This document shows, piece after piece, positions 15,999-24,504 of a stretch of 59,939 bases of DNA. The DNA is from an uncultured Prevotellaceae bacterium (GTDB taxonomy: Bacteria > Bacteroidota > Bacteroidia > Bacteroidales > Bacteroidaceae): contig CAMVDU010000014.1 of the NCBI GenBank assembly GCA_947166345.1, positions 1-59,939 on the forward strand, read 5' to 3'. The number at the start of each line of letters is the position of its first letter. The first letter of the stretch is position 1. The notes under the pieces were generated by a model. The model was not told the origin of the DNA, ran no database searches, and saw only the letters and a list, made by a program, of their open reading frames with translations. Both the position numbers and the translations under genes were made by a program.

Positions 15999-16649
15999 AT
16001 GATTATGAAAACGACAGAAGTAAAAGCAATGAGAGTTCACAACCTGATTGTTGTTGACGAGAGCGGTTCCATGGAGTGCATCCGCAAGCAAGCCTTCACC
16101 GGTATGAACGAAACCCTGCAGACTGTCCGCATGATGCAGAAGAAGTATCCCAACCAGCTGCAGTACGTCACGCTGCTCACCTTTGACAGCGAGCACACCA
16201 AACTGCACTATGACAACACCCCTGCTGACAAGACTGCGGATATCGCCTGGAAAGCCTACAATCCCTGTGCTGCCACCCCCCTTTACGATGCTATTGGCAA
16301 GGGCGTGTCGAAAGTAAACGCACAGGTAGAGGATGGAGACCACGTCCTTGTCACCATCATCACCGACGGCTACGAGAACAGCTCTAACGAATGGACGCTG
16401 AAAATGGTTCGTACCCTCATCGAGAAGCTGAAGAAGCAGAACTGGACCTTCACGCTCATTGGTACCGACAACCTCGATGTCGAGGAGATGGCCCATTCCT
16501 TTGCCATCGATGAGCATCTCGAATTCCAGCAGGACGACGAAGGCACCAAGGCCATGTTTGCACGCGAACGCCGCAGTCGTGAACGCTACAACTGCTGCGT
16601 CGCTGAGGCTACACCCATGCCTACTGGAAAGTTCTTCGATGAGGATTGA
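15999..16649 (+). CDS. VWA-domain protein with intact MIDAS
   Basis: 216 residues, a single von Willebrand factor A domain. Seen: strand plus MIDAS VVDESGSM (18-25, DxSxS), CAATPLYDAIGKGV with the MIDAS Thr (about 90-103) and TIITDGYENSS with the MIDAS Asp (about 120-130). No signal peptide, so cytoplasmic. The C-terminal part is basic (RERRSRERY). VWA domains of this stand-alone kind usually assemble protein complexes in a metal-dependent way and occur in stress or conflict systems. The divergent sigma/macro gene, with a 122-bp shared upstream region, is the only contextual clue. No clear Bacteroidetes promoter is visible. Confidence 0.85.
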   Translation: MIMKTTEVKAMRVHNLIVVDESGSMECIRKQAFTGMNETLQTVRMMQKKYPNQLQYVTLLTFDSEHTKLHYDNTPADKTADIAWKAYNPCAATPLYDAIGKGVSKVNAQVEDGDHVLVTIITDGYENSSNEWTLKMVRTLIEKLKKQNWTFTLIGTDNLDVEEMAHSFAIDEHLEFQQDDEGTKAMFARERRSRERYNCCVAEATPMPTGKFFDED

Positions 16650-16728
16650 GAGTCCTGATAATGAAGAAGAGAGGATGTACCTATGTTCATGCCATACAAC
16701 AAAACGGTGGAACGCGAAAGTTGCTTTA

Positions 16729-17823
16729 TCAATAATTAAGATATTTCTTGTATTTCGCGGCCATGGTGGCGTTGTCTAAAAAAGTGTAGCAAGAATAAAG
16801 CAAGTAGCCCCATTGAGAGGACTCGTCAGGGAATTCGCTTTCAGCTTTTTTCAGAAATGGTAGTGCGGTTTGGTACCATTGGCGGGCTGCTGCTTTATCG
16901 GAAACTTTCTGCGTAGCACATTTCATAGCAGACGTAGCAGCTCCCATCACTAACTCGATATGTCGTGGGCATTTGGCATCAGCTTCTACAAAAGCCTTAT
17001 GTGCATTTTCAAATTGATTACTGTTGAAGAATGACACCGCCTTAAAATAGAAAGGGTACCATGCTTCGTCACTAGCCTCAGCTGTTCCGTTATTAATTCT
17101 TCCTATGACAATGTCGGCATCACGAATGACTGCAGCGTAATCATGACTAAGCAACAGTTCCTGTAGCCAATTGATACTTGGAATCAGGCGTTCAGGAAAG
17201 TTATTGAACCCATATTCCAGATAATGTTTTAATGAATCCTGATCTCCTCGCTCCTTGTATAATATCTGAAGCTGCTCGCAAGCCAACGGACCATACTGCG
17301 ACGTTAGTGCCTCTTTCAGAGATAACTCAATTTTCGCTTTATCACCGCCAATGGCTTCTAATGCCGTGGCATAAACATAATACGCATCCTTGGGAGCGGT
17401 GAGGTTCAACTTAGAGAACTGAGGCGATGCGACAGCTCGAAAATACTCATCCAACAATTTCACAGTAACAGCCGGCTCAGAATACACAAACTGCGTAGCG
17501 CCGACATGGAGATTGGGCACTACACTCTGTGCTATAGACAACACAGACATCACATTGTTCTGCTGGTCTTTTTTGTCGTTGGCCAGACGGAGATATGACT
17601 CTGCAGCTTTCACTATCTCCATCTCGTTTAGGAAGAAAGCTTTCACGTCTTTGAACTGATTCCCATTGGCTTGGTATTCACTCACCATCTGCGTACGGAT
17701 TCCTACCTTGTTTTGAACAATTTCGAAAGCGGCCTTGGGGTTGCTGGTTTGTTGTGCAGAGGTCTCCAGTCCTGCCCACATGAAGAGCAAAAAAGAGAAT
17801 AATAAGATGCGTTGTTTTTTCAT
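16729..17823 (-). CDS. Exported TPR-like protein
   Basis: 364 residues with a signal peptide (MKKQRILLFSFLLFMWAGLETSAQQ, cleavage likely after SAQ or nearby). The rest is alpha-helical with TPR-like pairs, for example AWYPFYFKAVSFFNSNQFENAH and KAAARQWYQTALPFLKKAE near the C-terminus. No enzymatic motif. Periplasmic or surface location is inferred. It lies downstream of, and 67 nt from, the DUF4268 gene on the same strand but looks unrelated to restriction. Family not recognised beyond the repeat type. Confidence 0.75.
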   Translation of the reverse strand: MKKQRILLFSFLLFMWAGLETSAQQTSNPKAAFEIVQNKVGIRTQMVSEYQANGNQFKDVKAFFLNEMEIVKAAESYLRLANDKKDQQNNVMSVLSIAQSVVPNLHVGATQFVYSEPAVTVKLLDEYFRAVASPQFSKLNLTAPKDAYYVYATALEAIGGDKAKIELSLKEALTSQYGPLACEQLQILYKERGDQDSLKHYLEYGFNNFPERLIPSINWLQELLLSHDYAAVIRDADIVIGRINNGTAEASDEAWYPFYFKAVSFFNSNQFENAHKAFVEADAKCPRHIELVMGAATSAMKCATQKVSDKAAARQWYQTALPFLKKAESEFPDESSQWGYLLYSCYTFLDNATMAAKYKKYLNY

Positions 17824-17890
17824 TGTATTTATAATTAAATGATGAATAGTTAGATGGATTGGGGGATAGTCCCACGATCCCTACACCCTC

Positions 17891-18991
17891 CTACTTCTTG
17901 TACTTGACTGCCATTTTACTGAAAGTGGTGATATACTTTTCTGTGGAAGAGATAAAGAGGTCAAACATCTCCTGCCATTGATTTCCTTGTAAATAGCTGA
18001 GGTCCTTTGACTGACTAATACGACAGGTTACTTTATCGTCGAGCCGTTCCCATTTCATAGGTCCCAATTCTGCTTCTATTGCATCTTTGTGACTAAAGAA
18101 GAAGTCGTATATCCGTTTATTCGTCTCACGCGAACCTGCATTGATATAGATTTCCGTACGACATACCACTCTACCAATAATGATATTTACCGATGTGCCA
18201 CCAATGCCAACACCACCTTTGCCCATCCACATATCGGAATTGGGTGTTGATGCAGCATAAGGGCCGTTCTTCTGCTTGTTGTATTCTACAAAGTGTTGCC
18301 AGAACTCCAGTCGTCCGTTCTCATTACGTTTCTTATTCTCTGCCTTCTGCGACTCCACCTTCTTTTTCTCAGCAATCTTGATGGTGTACTCCTCAGCCTC
18401 CTTGATGGGGATTATCTGGTCGAACTCAACCATCACCTTGCCATTATACATATAGGGCGAAACCTTGATACAGCAAATGTCGATACCGAAATTCCGGAGC
18501 CAAAGAACCGATGATGTCACCTCCTTACGGAAATTGGCTGCCACGAAGATGATACGTTGAGAGCTTTCTGGATTCAGCTCGATATCCTCCATATCCTCTT
18601 TGTCGTAGAACGATAGTATTTTCTCTTTGGCTTCTTCTTCCGTACCGTTGAGATACTTGGCAAAGATAGAGACAATCTCGTCCTGCGAAATGCTGGAGCA
18701 GTAAGAGGCATACTTGATGGCCTGCCACGTTACATCGCGTCCTGAGTCGTCAAGTTTGTTCTCTATCACCACCAACTTTCCACCTTCGTCCAAAGCCAAC
18801 AAATCAAGTCGTTCGTGGGTGTCGCTAAAGCCGTCAAACTCCTTTTGAATGACGAGCAATTTCTCACCCAGCACTTCAGGATTCTTGGCTATCCACTCCT
18901 GCAAGTGCTGACGTTCCTTCAACTTCTGATCCTTAAATGTTGTCTCCTTAACATTTATCAGTTGATTACTATCTTTGTCAAGTATATACAT
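17891..18991 (-). CDS. DUF4268 protein with PD-(D/E)XK nuclease-like N-terminal domain
   Basis: 366 residues. N-terminal half carries a restriction-endonuclease-like core: ERLDLLALDEGGKLVVIENK (about 60-79; Asp, then Glu-x-Lys), followed by DVTWQAIKYASYCS, as in PDDEXK nucleases such as the NucS-like group. The C-terminal half (about 215-360) matches the DUF4268 pattern: LEFWQHFVEYNKQ, then IGRVVCRTEIYIN and FFFSHKDAIEAELG. Such genes are common in restriction-modification and defence islands; here it directly follows hsdR on the same strand (108-bp gap). The role may be nuclease activity against foreign DNA; the substrate is unknown. Confidence 0.8.
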   Translation of the reverse strand: MYILDKDSNQLINVKETTFKDQKLKERQHLQEWIAKNPEVLGEKLLVIQKEFDGFSDTHERLDLLALDEGGKLVVIENKLDDSGRDVTWQAIKYASYCSSISQDEIVSIFAKYLNGTEEEAKEKILSFYDKEDMEDIELNPESSQRIIFVAANFRKEVTSSVLWLRNFGIDICCIKVSPYMYNGKVMVEFDQIIPIKEAEEYTIKIAEKKKVESQKAENKKRNENGRLEFWQHFVEYNKQKNGPYAASTPNSDMWMGKGGVGIGGTSVNIIIGRVVCRTEIYINAGSRETNKRIYDFFFSHKDAIEAELGPMKWERLDDKVTCRISQSKDLSYLQGNQWQEMFDLFISSTEKYITTFSKMAVKYKK

Positions 18992-19099
18992 ATTAAATCT
19001 TATTTGTTTCCTTATATCTTGTTAGATGTCTCTCGATCACCTTTTCAGTTGCACTCTAATTATTAGATGATGACCTGTCCCTGTTGTCTTTGCTGTCTT

Positions 19100-22000
19100 C
19101 TATGCTGCGCCACCATAATGCTGGCTGACATAATTGTAGACAGCATCGCGATATTGTGTGATGTTTTCCTCACTATAACTCTCTGGAAGTTCCTGCCAAA
19201 GGATGTCACGAATCGTGATGATGATTGCAGCTTTTGTCTCTTGTTTGTCAAACGGATGATCCATAGTTGCCAAGAGTGCCTTTATCTTCTCAAGCAGTTC
19301 TTTGGCTACAGTCTTCAACTTTTTGATATCGTCTTTTGAAAGGTTGTCTTTCATTAATACATCGTACATTGACAGCTGCTCGTCATTCTCAAAACCTTCT
19401 CGGACATAACGCTTTTCTTCTTCTGTCAGTTCATTCGACAGCTTCATCAGTTCTTCGAAAGTCTTCTCGATAGTAGCCCTGTTCTGCTCATTGTTGTAAT
19501 CATGGATAATCTGCTGATACTTCTCGTAGAAGTTAATGCGCGATGGATTTTGTGCCATCATCTGGGCGATACGTTCTTGCAAGAGCTCTTGAATATCTTT
19601 CAATACCAAATTCTTTTCGCGACTCTTGGCAAATTCGCTACGTAGCAGCTCAAAGTTGATGCCACTGATGTCAAAACGACGATTTGGTCCATCATCTGCA
19701 GACATTGTTGCCTCTATCTCCAAATGATCGTTCACTATCTGATTGATAGCCACACTCAAATCTGTGATATCAGCATGCTGGCGTTTCTTCTGCAACTCCT
19801 TGTAGATAGCCTCGATGGCATCCTTCTGTTGTTTCATCTCCTGCGTGATGTCCTCACGATCGAGATACTTCCAAAGCTTCAGCAGCGTAGTGGCGTAAGT
19901 GCAGTAGGTCTTGCGTATCTCTGCCGTCTCGCACATCGCATTAGCAGCCTCCTTCAACAGGAACAACTTCATAAAGTTCTCAGCATGTATCAGTCTGTCC
20001 AATTCAAAATCATGTTCCTTCAAGAATGCTGTAGCTGCAGCAATGGTTTTAAGAACCTCTCCGATAAGTTTTTTCTTATCTACAGTTGGATCATTACCAC
20101 CATTGCCACCTTCTGGATTAGCCGTATAGTCTGCCAGTGCCTGACGCAAGGCTTTCACAATGCCGATATAGTCGATGATTAAACCATTCGTCTTTCCTTC
20201 AGCCACACGATTAGCACGCGCTATGGTTTGCATCAGTGTATGCGCTTTCATGGGCTTGTCGATGTAGAGGCACGAGAGCGTCTTCACGTCGAAACCTGTC
20301 AACCACATAGCGCAGACAAAAACAACGCGCAACTTGGAGTCCGCATCCTTGAACTGTTTGTCCAATTCCTCTTTCTCCATTCGCTCACGATGGGGTTTGA
20401 TGTCCAAATCCCATTTCTGGAAAGTCTGTATCTCGTTCTGTTCCTGCGATACCACCACAGCCATATCTGTCTCCTTCATCCACGCCAACTTGCGCTCCAT
20501 TTCCTGCACTTCCTGTTGTGAGTCACATTTCTCTATGGCTTGCTCCAATAGCTTGATTTCCTTCTGCCAGTACTCTTGCACATAGTTGTACATACGGACA
20601 CATGTCACCTTATTATAACTGACGAACATGGCCTTGCCAGAAGTCCACAAGTCGCTATAGTGACGAACAAAGTCCTGAGCCACCAAACGCAAGCGCTTCT
20701 TAGCTGTCAACAAATGCACTTCCTTGGCAAACTCGCGTTCCAGTTTGGCCAGTTGCGAGGCATCCAGGTCACCTGCCTGTTCCAATGCTGCGGCAATCTC
20801 TTCATTGATCTCCGGATTCTTCAGGTCTTGCAGTTTCTCTCCACGATTCTCATAATAGAGTGGGACAGTGGCCTTATCCTCTACAGCCCGTTTGAAGTCA
20901 TAGATACTGACATAGCCACCAAATGTACGGGCTGTGATGTTGTCGTTCGACAGCAAGGGTGTACCAGTGAAGCCGATACGGTGGGCTGTTGGCAGAATAT
21001 GCATCAGGTTGTCTGCAAAGATACCGTTCTGCGTACGATGTGCCTCGTCGCTCATCACTATGATGTCATGGTCAGGATAGATAGGCTCTGCATTGGCATC
21101 ATTGAACTTCTGAATCAGCGAGAAGATGAACGAAGGATTGCCTTTCAGTTTCGCTTTCAAGTCCTCGCCACTGCTGGCAATGAACTTCTTGGCTTTCACA
21201 TTGCCCAGCAGTCCACAGTTCTCAAAGGTGTCGCTAATCTGCTTGTTCAGCTCATCGCGATCTGTCAGCACTAAGAATGTGGGTGAACCTTCAAACTTGC
21301 GGCGTATCTTCTGTGCCAAGAACAACATCGAATAGCTCTTACCGCTTCCTTGTGTATGCCAGAATACGCCCAGCTTACCATTCAGGTACTGACGGTTGCG
21401 ATACATCTCCACAGCTTGGTTCACTCCCAAATACTGGTGGTTGCGTGCTAATATCTTGGCCGTTCTTCCTCCGCTATGGTCATATAAGATAAAGTTCTCA
21501 AGCAGGTCGAGGAAATTTTCCTTCTTGCATATACCTCGTAACATGGTGGGCAGTTCTATGCTGCCTGCCTCTTGCTCCGTCAGTCGTTTCCACTCATGGA
21601 AGAACTCCCACTTCGAATCAATGGTGCCCACTCTTGCCTCCAGACCGTTACTGAACATAATGAAGGCATTATGGTAGAACAACTGGGGTATGGTATCGAG
21701 ATAGTCACGATAGTTCTTGTTGAAGGCATCCACCACCTCCACATCGTGGTTCTTCAGTTCCATAAACAGCAGGGGGATACCATTCACGAAGCCCACGATG
21801 TCTGCTCTGCGACGATACAGGGCACCATGCACCTGCAACTCTCTCACACAAAGGAACTCGTTCTTATCTGGTGAGGCGAAGTCTATCACCTTGACGCGTA
21901 CCTCTTCCGTTTCGCCATTAGGCTTAACACGGGTTACAGGTATACCATCACGAATCAGCTGATACTTCTGTTCGTTGATCTGCATCAGCGTCTGCGAGCT

Positions 22001-22249
22001 CATGTGCTCCGTCATACGCTCCATGCACTCCTGCAGCTGCTTATCTGTCAACCAAGGATTCAGTCGCTTCAGGGCTTGGCCTAGATGGCGCGTCAGCAGC
22101 ACCTCGTGGTAATTCGTGCGACCTAACGTGCCATTCACGCCCAGTGTCTCTTGGTCAAAAGCATAGACGCTTTTCCAGCCCAGTTCCTTTTCCAGAAACT
22201 CGGCTGTACTCCGTTGTATCAGTTGGTCTTCGCTATAGTCCTTTGCCAT
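19100..22249 (-). CDS. hsdR: Type I restriction enzyme, R subunit (HsdR)
   Basis: 1049 residues from the ATG at 22249 (MAKDYSEDQLIQRSTAEFLE), chosen because the upstream ATG at 22273 lies inside the Fic gene. Order: N-terminal PD-(D/E)XK nuclease (about 145-167: RRADIVGFVNGIPLLFMELK), Walker A TQGSGKS (about 299-305), DEAH box (MSDEAHRTQ, about 400), later helicase motifs (GFTGTPLL; VAMWLTGFD-type FVCAMWLTGFD; ANRVAEGKTNG), then a helical C-terminal domain. It translocates DNA and cleaves when the HsdS-recognised site is unmodified. All key motifs look intact. Confidence 0.96.
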   Translation of the reverse strand: MAKDYSEDQLIQRSTAEFLEKELGWKSVYAFDQETLGVNGTLGRTNYHEVLLTRHLGQALKRLNPWLTDKQLQECMERMTEHMSSQTLMQINEQKYQLIRDGIPVTRVKPNGETEEVRVKVIDFASPDKNEFLCVRELQVHGALYRRRADIVGFVNGIPLLFMELKNHDVEVVDAFNKNYRDYLDTIPQLFYHNAFIMFSNGLEARVGTIDSKWEFFHEWKRLTEQEAGSIELPTMLRGICKKENFLDLLENFILYDHSGGRTAKILARNHQYLGVNQAVEMYRNRQYLNGKLGVFWHTQGSGKSYSMLFLAQKIRRKFEGSPTFLVLTDRDELNKQISDTFENCGLLGNVKAKKFIASSGEDLKAKLKGNPSFIFSLIQKFNDANAEPIYPDHDIIVMSDEAHRTQNGIFADNLMHILPTAHRIGFTGTPLLSNDNITARTFGGYVSIYDFKRAVEDKATVPLYYENRGEKLQDLKNPEINEEIAAALEQAGDLDASQLAKLEREFAKEVHLLTAKKRLRLVAQDFVRHYSDLWTSGKAMFVSYNKVTCVRMYNYVQEYWQKEIKLLEQAIEKCDSQQEVQEMERKLAWMKETDMAVVVSQEQNEIQTFQKWDLDIKPHRERMEKEELDKQFKDADSKLRVVFVCAMWLTGFDVKTLSCLYIDKPMKAHTLMQTIARANRVAEGKTNGLIIDYIGIVKALRQALADYTANPEGGNGGNDPTVDKKKLIGEVLKTIAAATAFLKEHDFELDRLIHAENFMKLFLLKEAANAMCETAEIRKTYCTYATTLLKLWKYLDREDITQEMKQQKDAIEAIYKELQKKRQHADITDLSVAINQIVNDHLEIEATMSADDGPNRRFDISGINFELLRSEFAKSREKNLVLKDIQELLQERIAQMMAQNPSRINFYEKYQQIIHDYNNEQNRATIEKTFEELMKLSNELTEEEKRYVREGFENDEQLSMYDVLMKDNLSKDDIKKLKTVAKELLEKIKALLATMDHPFDKQETKAAIIITIRDILWQELPESYSEENITQYRDAVYNYVSQHYGGAA

Positions 22250-22254
22250 AATCG

Positions 22255-23283
22255 TCAGATGTTTACTTTCCAATATCCAGTCTTGTTGCTGCCCACACGA
22301 ACTATCAGGCCTGCCTCTCTGAGTGTGGCAATATGCTTGCGAACCATGCGACTACTGATGCCTAAAGCAACACCTATTTCTTCTGCGGTGGCAGCATTAG
22401 TAGCATTCAATTGCATGAATACATCCCATGTCGTATCTGTAATATCTGGAAATTTGTTTCTAAGTTTATCAGGAACCTTATTAGGAAATTTATTAGGAAC
22501 TTTATCCTGTAGTTTATCCTGCAACGGCTCCCCTTGATGCGCTTTCAGCGTTTTGTAAATCTCATTCAACATAAAGTCAATGAATGGCCCAGACTGTCCT
22601 GCGTTAGTGCTGGCTGTGATGGCATCATAGTATTGTTGCTGATTACTATAAACCATGTTTTCCACAGGCAAATGTTCAAACAATGGATGTAGCTTGCCTA
22701 AGATGAGTGACTGCCATAGACGCCCTGTTCTGCCATTGCCGTCTACGAACGGATGGATAAACTCAAATTCAAAGTGGAACACACAGCTGCGAATCAGCAG
22801 ATGGTCCTTCGAGTGCTTCAGCCAATCAAAGAGGTCCCCCATCAGTATAGGCACACAATCGGCAGGAGGTGCTAAATGTACTAATCCTTTCTCGCCAAAC
22901 ACGCCCACACCCCCACGTCGATAATGACCAGGATTGTCCACCAATGCCTGCATCATCACGCCGTGGGCTTTCAGAAGGTCTTTCTCTTTGAAAGCATCAA
23001 GCGAAGGATACATCTCGTAGGTCTTGATGGCATTCTTCACCTCCTGTATCTCCTTGATAGGTGCCACCACCGTCTTACCATCAATGATGTCGCGCACCTG
23101 GTTTTCACTCAGTGTGTTTCCTTCAATGGCCAGCGAGGAGTGGATGGTCTTAATACGATTTATTTTACGTAGTCGCAATCCGTCTTCTTGTTCCAAGCGG
23201 ATAGCATAGCGTTCTATCTGAGCAGAAATCTCTGCTATCAGATTGATAGCCTCGGCACTAATTATAAATGGTGGTATATACAT
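22255..23283 (-). CDS. Fic-domain protein with C-terminal winged helix
   Basis: 342 residues. Class II Fic arrangement: inhibitory motif SSLAIEGN (49-56) before a complete Fic motif HPFVDGNGRTGR (177-188), so it is predicted to be an AMP-transferase held in check by its own alpha-inh helix. A repeat linker at 253-279 (DKLQDKVPNKFPNK and similar) leads to a winged helix (about 282-342, TAEEIGVALGISSRMVRKHIATLREAG). It lies between hsdS and hsdR, 24 nt after one and 5 nt before the other, so it is part of the hsd operon. Fic genes at hsd loci are known (the Campylobacter rlo genes); their function there is unclear. Confidence 0.9.
   Translation of the reverse strand: MYIPPFIISAEAINLIAEISAQIERYAIRLEQEDGLRLRKINRIKTIHSSLAIEGNTLSENQVRDIIDGKTVVAPIKEIQEVKNAIKTYEMYPSLDAFKEKDLLKAHGVMMQALVDNPGHYRRGGVGVFGEKGLVHLAPPADCVPILMGDLFDWLKHSKDHLLIRSCVFHFEFEFIHPFVDGNGRTGRLWQSLILGKLHPLFEHLPVENMVYSNQQQYYDAITASTNAGQSGPFIDFMLNEIYKTLKAHQGEPLQDKLQDKVPNKFPNKVPDKLRNKFPDITDTTWDVFMQLNATNAATAEEIGVALGISSRMVRKHIATLREAGLIVRVGSNKTGYWKVNI
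22447..22527 (-). repeat. 12-nt-period repeat in the Fic linker
   Basis: Units of about 12 nt encode tetrapeptides of the form x-DK/NK-x-P (LQDK, VPNK, FPNK, VPDK, LRNK). The period is a multiple of 3, so copy number can change without frameshift. Confidence 0.8.
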
Positions 23284-23307
23284 ATTTCGTTCTATTTTAT
23301 CGTTACG

Positions 23308-24504
23308 TTATACTGCTATCTCACCACTCATCAGCTTGGGAAGCAAGCGGTCGCGAGCCTCGGTGAGGAGGCGGATTTGGGATTGGAGAGCAATAATACC
23401 TAATATATAGTTTAAAACTATTCTTTCAAAATCATCCAACCATTTCTTCTCAGGAATAAGAATCTTCATTTCACCAATTCTTATTGGACTCACATTTTGT
23501 TGAGCAGCTCCATTCGCCAAATTATTGACCTCAATAAACATATCCCTGCTTCTAAATAGACAATATGTATATGCTTTATATGAAGATTTGAGTTTTGCAA
23601 CTCGTTGGTTCAGTAAATAATTTTTCCCATTAACAATGCAAACCCTGCCAACATTGCCAGTAAGTGAAAGCAGGATATCACCATCTTCAAGGATACAGTG
23701 TTTGGGCATCTTTTCCGGAATAGATGCTATTTTACTAACATTTTCTCCGTCAAATGCGCCATCCTTTACATTTTTGATTGTCACGATTTTGTATATGCCA
23801 TCTTCCATAAATGCAGAACTCTTGAAGGCATAACCACTTTGCAATTCTATAATTGTTTTAACAGGCTTCTTCTCCCACCCCTCTGGCACACCATCGATGA
23901 TCTTGGTGTCTTCGTGGCCGGGGAAGTGGAGGTCAACGAACCATTCCTTATAGAGTCGCTGCGCTGCTTCCTCCAATAGCTTTATCTGCTTCTGATAGTT
24001 CTCTATCAAAGAGTCGTAGCGAGAGAGGATATCTGCTATATGAATTTGATTGGCGAGTGACGGCAACTCAACTTTCATATTCCTCAGTGAAGTTAGGTTT
24101 ATCGTTCGTTGTGCTGCACCTATCGCCACACTATCAGCTTGCATATAAAAATCTCTTGATAGCATAACATAATACAGAAATCTAGAATCGACAACTTCAC
24201 TATTTGGACGCAATATTGCTATATGACGCTGAAAGACAAATTTTCTGTCGTCTTTAATAAGAACAGGTTTCCCAAACGAACCTACTACCGAATAGATTAT
24301 ATCGTTTTGTTTTGCTTTCCGGATAGAATCCAGCTTGTTGTAATAATCTATAGGTACAAACAAAGTATTTTCAAAATCAATATGATTGGTAGCATCAATA
24401 TTCGATATGGTAATAAAAGGAATACCACTATCTGCCTTTGGTGGCGGCAAATGGTCTCCATCCGATATGCTCAGACAACAATCTTTCAACTTCCACTCAC
24501 TCAT
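23308..24504 (-). CDS. hsdS: Type I restriction specificity subunit HsdS
   Basis: 398 residues, usual length, with two target-recognition domains separated by conserved helices. First TRD about 1-150 (SDGDHLPPPKADSGIPFITISN); central spacer helix about 150-185 (SRYDSLIENYQKQIKLLEEAAQRLYKEW, two segments); second TRD about 205-355; C-terminal helix LQSQIRLLTEARDRLLPKLMSGEI. It sets the DNA sequence recognised by both methylase and nuclease. The start overlaps the DUF1016 stop (ATGA). No second hsdS or inverted TRD copy is visible nearby. Confidence 0.93.
   Translation of the reverse strand: MSEWKLKDCCLSISDGDHLPPPKADSGIPFITISNIDATNHIDFENTLFVPIDYYNKLDSIRKAKQNDIIYSVVGSFGKPVLIKDDRKFVFQRHIAILRPNSEVVDSRFLYYVMLSRDFYMQADSVAIGAAQRTINLTSLRNMKVELPSLANQIHIADILSRYDSLIENYQKQIKLLEEAAQRLYKEWFVDLHFPGHEDTKIIDGVPEGWEKKPVKTIIELQSGYAFKSSAFMEDGIYKIVTIKNVKDGAFDGENVSKIASIPEKMPKHCILEDGDILLSLTGNVGRVCIVNGKNYLLNQRVAKLKSSYKAYTYCLFRSRDMFIEVNNLANGAAQQNVSPIRIGEMKILIPEKKWLDDFERIVLNYILGIIALQSQIRLLTEARDRLLPKLMSGEIAV

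Noticed and set aside
23308..24504. Phase-variable hsdS (shufflon-type inversion)
   Set aside because: Looked for a second hsdS fragment, inverted TRD copies or a recombinase nearby; none is visible, so inversion is not supported.
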